From: Balanoglossus misakiensis
Taxonomy: Eukaryota; Hemichordata
Length of the DNA stretch: 64,000 nt
Assembly (NCBI GenBank): GCA_040954595.2
Contig: CM082577.2
Location: 11,594,001 to 11,658,000 of the forward strand
Direction of reading: 5' to 3'
Below are positions 60,001 to 64,000 of this stretch, one piece after another. A program made the position numbers and the translations under genes. Numbering within the stretch: position 1 is the stretch's first letter; each line of letters begins with the position of its first letter. The notes under the pieces were generated by a model that was not told the DNA's origin, ran no database searches, and saw nothing but the letters and a program-made list of their open reading frames with translations.

Positions 60001-62465
60001 GGTCACCTAACTGATGTCTATCAAGTTTGCGAAGATCATTGTGATTGGTCGAAGATTATGGCGGCCATATTGGATTTTCGAAAAACCCTAGTAAAATTTC
60101 AAAAATCTTCTTCTCGAGAACCGGTGATAACCGAGTCACAAGATTTTGTGTGTGTGGTCATTCCCCAGATGTCTATCAAGTTTGCGAAGAGGAATGTGAT
60201 TGGTCGAAGATTATGGCGGCCATATTGGATTTTGTGAAAAACGATTAAAAAGTAAAAATTCCCTTTCTAGCCTAAAAATTTATAGCACAGAAATTCTTTT
60301 TATGGATATGGATCATCATATGACTACAATATGCTATAAATATTTTGGTAATTTTGGCAATGACCTTTGACCTACTTTTGACGCATCATTTTTCTGCATA
60401 TCTAATTCCAGGCTAACCAATAGGGCTATAAGTTTGGTTTTTGATGTATGTGGATAAGTGTGTGATCAAAATTTTTTGCTACTTTTCACGACCCCTTTGA
60501 CCCCTGCTGACCTCATTAATTATGTGCATAGCTAATTACAGACGAACCAATAGACCTAGAGGTTTTGTTTTTGTTGGACAGGACTAGTATGGGGTCAAAA
60601 AATTTTACCCAAATGTTGGGTGACCTCTGGTGACCTTTGACCTACTTTTGCAAATATAAGCATCCACAGCAGATACAGACTTGGCGTTTGGAGGTATGGG
60701 GCCATAATGAAAAGCCAAAGTTGTGGGTCACCTGTGACACCTGCTTAACTCATTATTTATGTGCATACTTAATTCCGGGCTAACCAAAAGTGCTATAGGT
60801 CTGGTTTTTGTTGGACATGGACCACTATGGGTCAAAATTTTCTGCCCAAATTATGGGTGACCTCTGGGTGACCTTTGACCTACTTAACACTTTATCAGCA
60901 CTAAACATAGATATAACCATGATATTTCATGGGATAAAACACAGCATTATGTTTCTACTCATTAATTATGTGCATATCTAATAATCAGATCAGATAATAG
61001 AGCTTGGGCCCGGACAATGCTGCTTGCAGCTTTAATCTTTCTTTCTTTCTTTATTCTTCTGTCATTTCTTTGTCGCTCTAGATCTCAGACACCACTGCAG
61101 GTACAGTTCTCAAACTTGCTACAGTGGTCAAGGTCAATGAGTAGTCGTGCATTGAACCCATGAATTTTTAATTAGTCACATGACCTGGCGGCCATCTTGG
61201 ATTTTCTGAAAAAATGCAAATCTCAGATCTCAGAAACTACAAGTCAGATCGACTTCAAATTTGGCGTGCAGGTAGACTACCTTCTGTCAAACATTTTTGT
61301 AATTGGAAATTATGCTGTCAATGTTGCAGTTTTTTTTCTAAAATTTTTTTTCTGAAATCTGGCTTAAATTTCAAAAATCTTCTTCTCCAGAACCGGTGAT
61401 AACCGAGACACGGGGTTTGGGGTATGTTGTCACCTAACTGATGTCTATCAAGTTTGCGAAGATCATTGTGATTGGTCGAAGATTATGGCGGCCATATTGG
61501 ATTTTCGAAAAACCCTAGTAAAATTTCAAAATTCTTCTTCTCGAAAACCGGCGATAACCGAATCACAAGATTTTGTGTGTGTGGTCATTCAACAGATGTC
61601 TATCAAGTTTGCGAAGAGGAATGTGATTGGTCGAAGATTATGGCGGCCATATTGGATTTTGTGAAAAACGATTAAAAAGTAAAAATTATCTTTCTAGCCT
61701 AAAAATTGATAGCACAGAAATTCTTTTTATGGATATGAATCATCATATAACAAGAATAAGCTATAAATATTTTGGTAATTTTGGCAATGACCTTTGACCT
61801 ACTTTTGACGCATCAATTTTCTGCATATCTAATTCCAGGCTAACCAATAGGGCTATAAGTTTGGTTTTTGTTGTATGTGGATTTGTATATGATCAAAAAA
61901 TTTTGCTACTTTTCATGACCCCTTTGACCTCTGCTGACCTCATTAAATATGCGCATACCTAATTACAGATGAACCAATAGACCTAGAGGTTTGGTCTTTT
62001 TTGGACATTGATCAGTATTGGGTCAAAATAATTTGCCCAAATTTTGGGTGACCTCAGGTGACCTTTGACCTACTTTCGCATTTCTCGGTATCCAAAGCAG
62101 ATACAGCCTTGGCGTTTTGAGGTATAAGGCCATAATGAAAAGCCAAATTTTTGGGTCACCAGTGACACCTGCTGACCTCATTAAATATGCACATACCTAA
62201 TTACACGCAAACCAATAGAGCTAGAGTTTTGGTTTTTGTTGGACATGGACCACTATGGGTCAAAATTTTCTGCCCAAATTGTGGGTGACCTCTGGGTGAC
62301 CTTTGACCTGCTTAACACTATATCAACACCAAACATAGATATAACCTTGATATTTCATGGGATAAAACACAGCATTATGTTTCTACTCATTAATTATGTG
62401 CATATCTAATAATCAGATCAGATAATAGAGCTTGGGCCCGGACAATGCTGCTTGCAGCTTTAATT

Positions 62466-64000
62466 CCATCTATCGTTACACAACATGGCATGACGACCAT
62501 GGGTACTTGATTTATTTTACAATGAAATTGCCACGAAAGAAAATGTTAAACGTCAATCTCAATTTCCAAATGCCACCGCTCCTGTGAAAGAATGTGGTTA
62601 TCCCCAAAGTTCAATGTTTATCTGGCCCTGTGAACTACAAAACTGCTGTTCTCTGTGTGTCTCTGACAAAGTATGGTATTGATGATATCAGAAATGGTAT
62701 GTAAAAGAAATGGTCTATGTGAATGGTACTTGGTCAGACACCTAACTACAAGACTAACCCCTGTGGTAACTCATATGATTCTTTGAAATAATGTGTTTTG
62801 CTGACAGTAACATTACATACTAATATATGTGGTGGCCCAGTTTATGGAACACTTTGTCCGCTGTGTAACTAATTATCTTCTCATAAAACACTGGCTTCTA
62901 TAATTATAGCCCCACTTGCCGTTCAAGCCAACCCTACTTTATACATAGTACATGTACATGTAATTACCGACCATACAAATATCTCACTGTTTGATTTTCT
63001 TTATTTCATCAAAATGAAAACAATAACAATAACATCAGATAGAGAAATACAACAGGCGATGTGTTAATGAAAACATTTAAACAGGAATAATCTAGCTCAC
63101 AGTCACAGATATATTTTTGGTTTAGAGTGCATGAAACAATGTTTCGATAAATTGTAAAATACAAATGAAACATTGATAAAAGACAACTTAGATGTGAAAA
63201 GACAAACAACAAACATAACACGTTCAATACACTGATCAAAAATATAATACATGTACTTATATAAAGTATTAACAGTTACAATACACTAAAAATAGCGTCA
63301 AGGACACTGTGGTCCCATTTGAGGATTATGCGGAAACAGTGACACACCAGAATAAAAATTACAGGTGACATTGCAAGCAGATATGATCTTACGATATAGA
63401 AATAAGGAATGTAAAAAAAATAAAAAGGAACATGTCCAATAAACTGTCATGTGTCATGGCAGTCTTACAAGTGGTGCTAGAAAAAAAAATTGACCGAAAA
63501 TTGTCTGTACAAACACATATGAGAAGCAACTTCTTTCAGTCAGCCCTGGAACAGACAGACAGACAGAGACACACTGACCTGCCACTGGTAATTAAAAATT
63601 TAATAGCCGGTGGTCTCTGTAACAGCTGGCCTATTAAGATGGGTCCCTGGGATCTTTTTGCCCGTTGCTATGGGCCTTTATAGGACATTACACCCCGATT
63701 TGGACTAAGCCGTTTTCAGAGTCTAACAAGGGGCTGGTAACTAGTTGAAAATCTGCACGATTGTGAGCGCGCGCCCCCTGACGCCATTGATATGCAAATT
63801 AGCTAGGTCAAATTTCAAAAGCCTAAGGCTTTTTATTCCGTGACCTTAAAAACGAACTTGATACGTATTCATTAGTTGCTTGAACCAGGGAAGATCGTGA
63901 CGGATTTTGTTTTCGAATATTATCGTTGTATCCTACGATTTCAGCATACCCGTACCACACCTGAAAAAGTCATCGATTTTGGGTGTTTTTGGACGCACTA
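62466..64000. other. Non-coding right end of the window
   Basis: AT-rich to 63420, then a stretch with a GACA run (63555-63575). No exon, RNA gene or repeat recognised. Confidence 0.35.

Larger units (their letters stand above)
49295..62465 (+). repeat. Array of nine ~1.4 kb hairpin-headed repeats
   Basis: Nine head-to-tail copies: 49295-50830, 50831-52246, 52653-54184, 54185-55294, 55312-56927, 56928-58177, 58178-59606, 59607-61036 and 61037-62465. A full body runs from a CTTT tract and TTATTCTTGTGTCAATTC to GAGCTTGGGCCCGG, a GCTGCTTGCAGC hairpin and TTTAAT. Inside are about three ~155 bp subrepeats with GGCGGCCATATTGG, then about three with TGACCTTTGACCT. Copies 4 and 6 lack a subrepeat. 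GGGCCC hairpin heads precede only copies 1, 3, 5 and 6, so there are four blocks. No long frame is conserved. 3' hairpins and head-to-tail growth recall Helitron/Helentron-type non-autonomous elements, but I cannot class it. Confidence 0.9.

Noticed and set aside
49295-62465. CRISPR-like array
   Set aside because: Repeats are 1.4 kb, eukaryotic context, no short direct repeats with unique spacers.
1-64000. tRNA and rRNA genes
   Set aside because: I looked for A/B-box-like pairs and rRNA-like stretches and saw none I could support by eye; a tRNAscan run would settle it.

Overview
The window is nuclear DNA of an animal, most likely a marine invertebrate and possibly a deuterostome. The support is intron-split genes of animal families (a CYP3-type cytochrome P450, a Golgi carbohydrate sulfotransferase), GT-AG introns with matching phases, TTAGGG-type repeats, TTAA-flanked MITEs, a Ty3/gypsy-type retroelement and a PIF/Harbinger transposon. 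I cannot name the species. Most single-exon open frames are low-complexity artefacts. The real genes are made of short exons that I joined by splice signals and phase.

Layout. 1-2.6 kb: 5' part of a CYP3-like gene on the minus strand, running off the left edge. 3-11 kb: two minus-strand genes for two-pass membrane proteins with proline-rich tails ending in PPxY motifs; they look like diverged paralogs. A TTAA MITE, a half copy of it and a CACT/CATT satellite lie among them. 11.3-16.6 kb: a recent LTR retrotransposon (gag kept, most of pol lost) inserted in a small local duplication; a related unfilled site survives nearby. 19.9-22.4 kb: a three-exon sulfotransferase gene on the plus strand, with one MITE nested inside another in its second intron.

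22,929-36,617: a giant palindrome of two ~6.67 kb arms and a 339 bp loop. Each arm carries a PIF/Harbinger transposase and its Myb-like partner, telomere-like repeats and ~168 bp tandem repeats. The palindrome has AG...CT ends and a 6 bp direct repeat (ATGGTA) on both sides, so it looks like one mobile unit. Only the right-arm transposase is open; both Myb-like genes share one frameshift.

36.6-47.8 kb: a tandem segmental duplication carrying two copies of a small secreted-peptide gene, cut by long CATA/CA microsatellites and by decayed reverse-transcriptase-like pieces, one of them inverted. 49.3-62.5 kb: nine head-to-tail copies of a ~1.4 kb noncoding repeat in four blocks, each block opened by GGGCCC hairpins. 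Every copy holds two or three perfect DR1 (TGACCTTTGACCT) nuclear-receptor-type motifs and several GGCGGCCAT and GATTGG motifs. The last 1.5 kb shows nothing recognisable.

The host genes do not appear to form one pathway. The main interest is the mobile and repetitive DNA: the palindromic composite element, the hairpin-headed array, the reduced LTR element and the nested MITEs.
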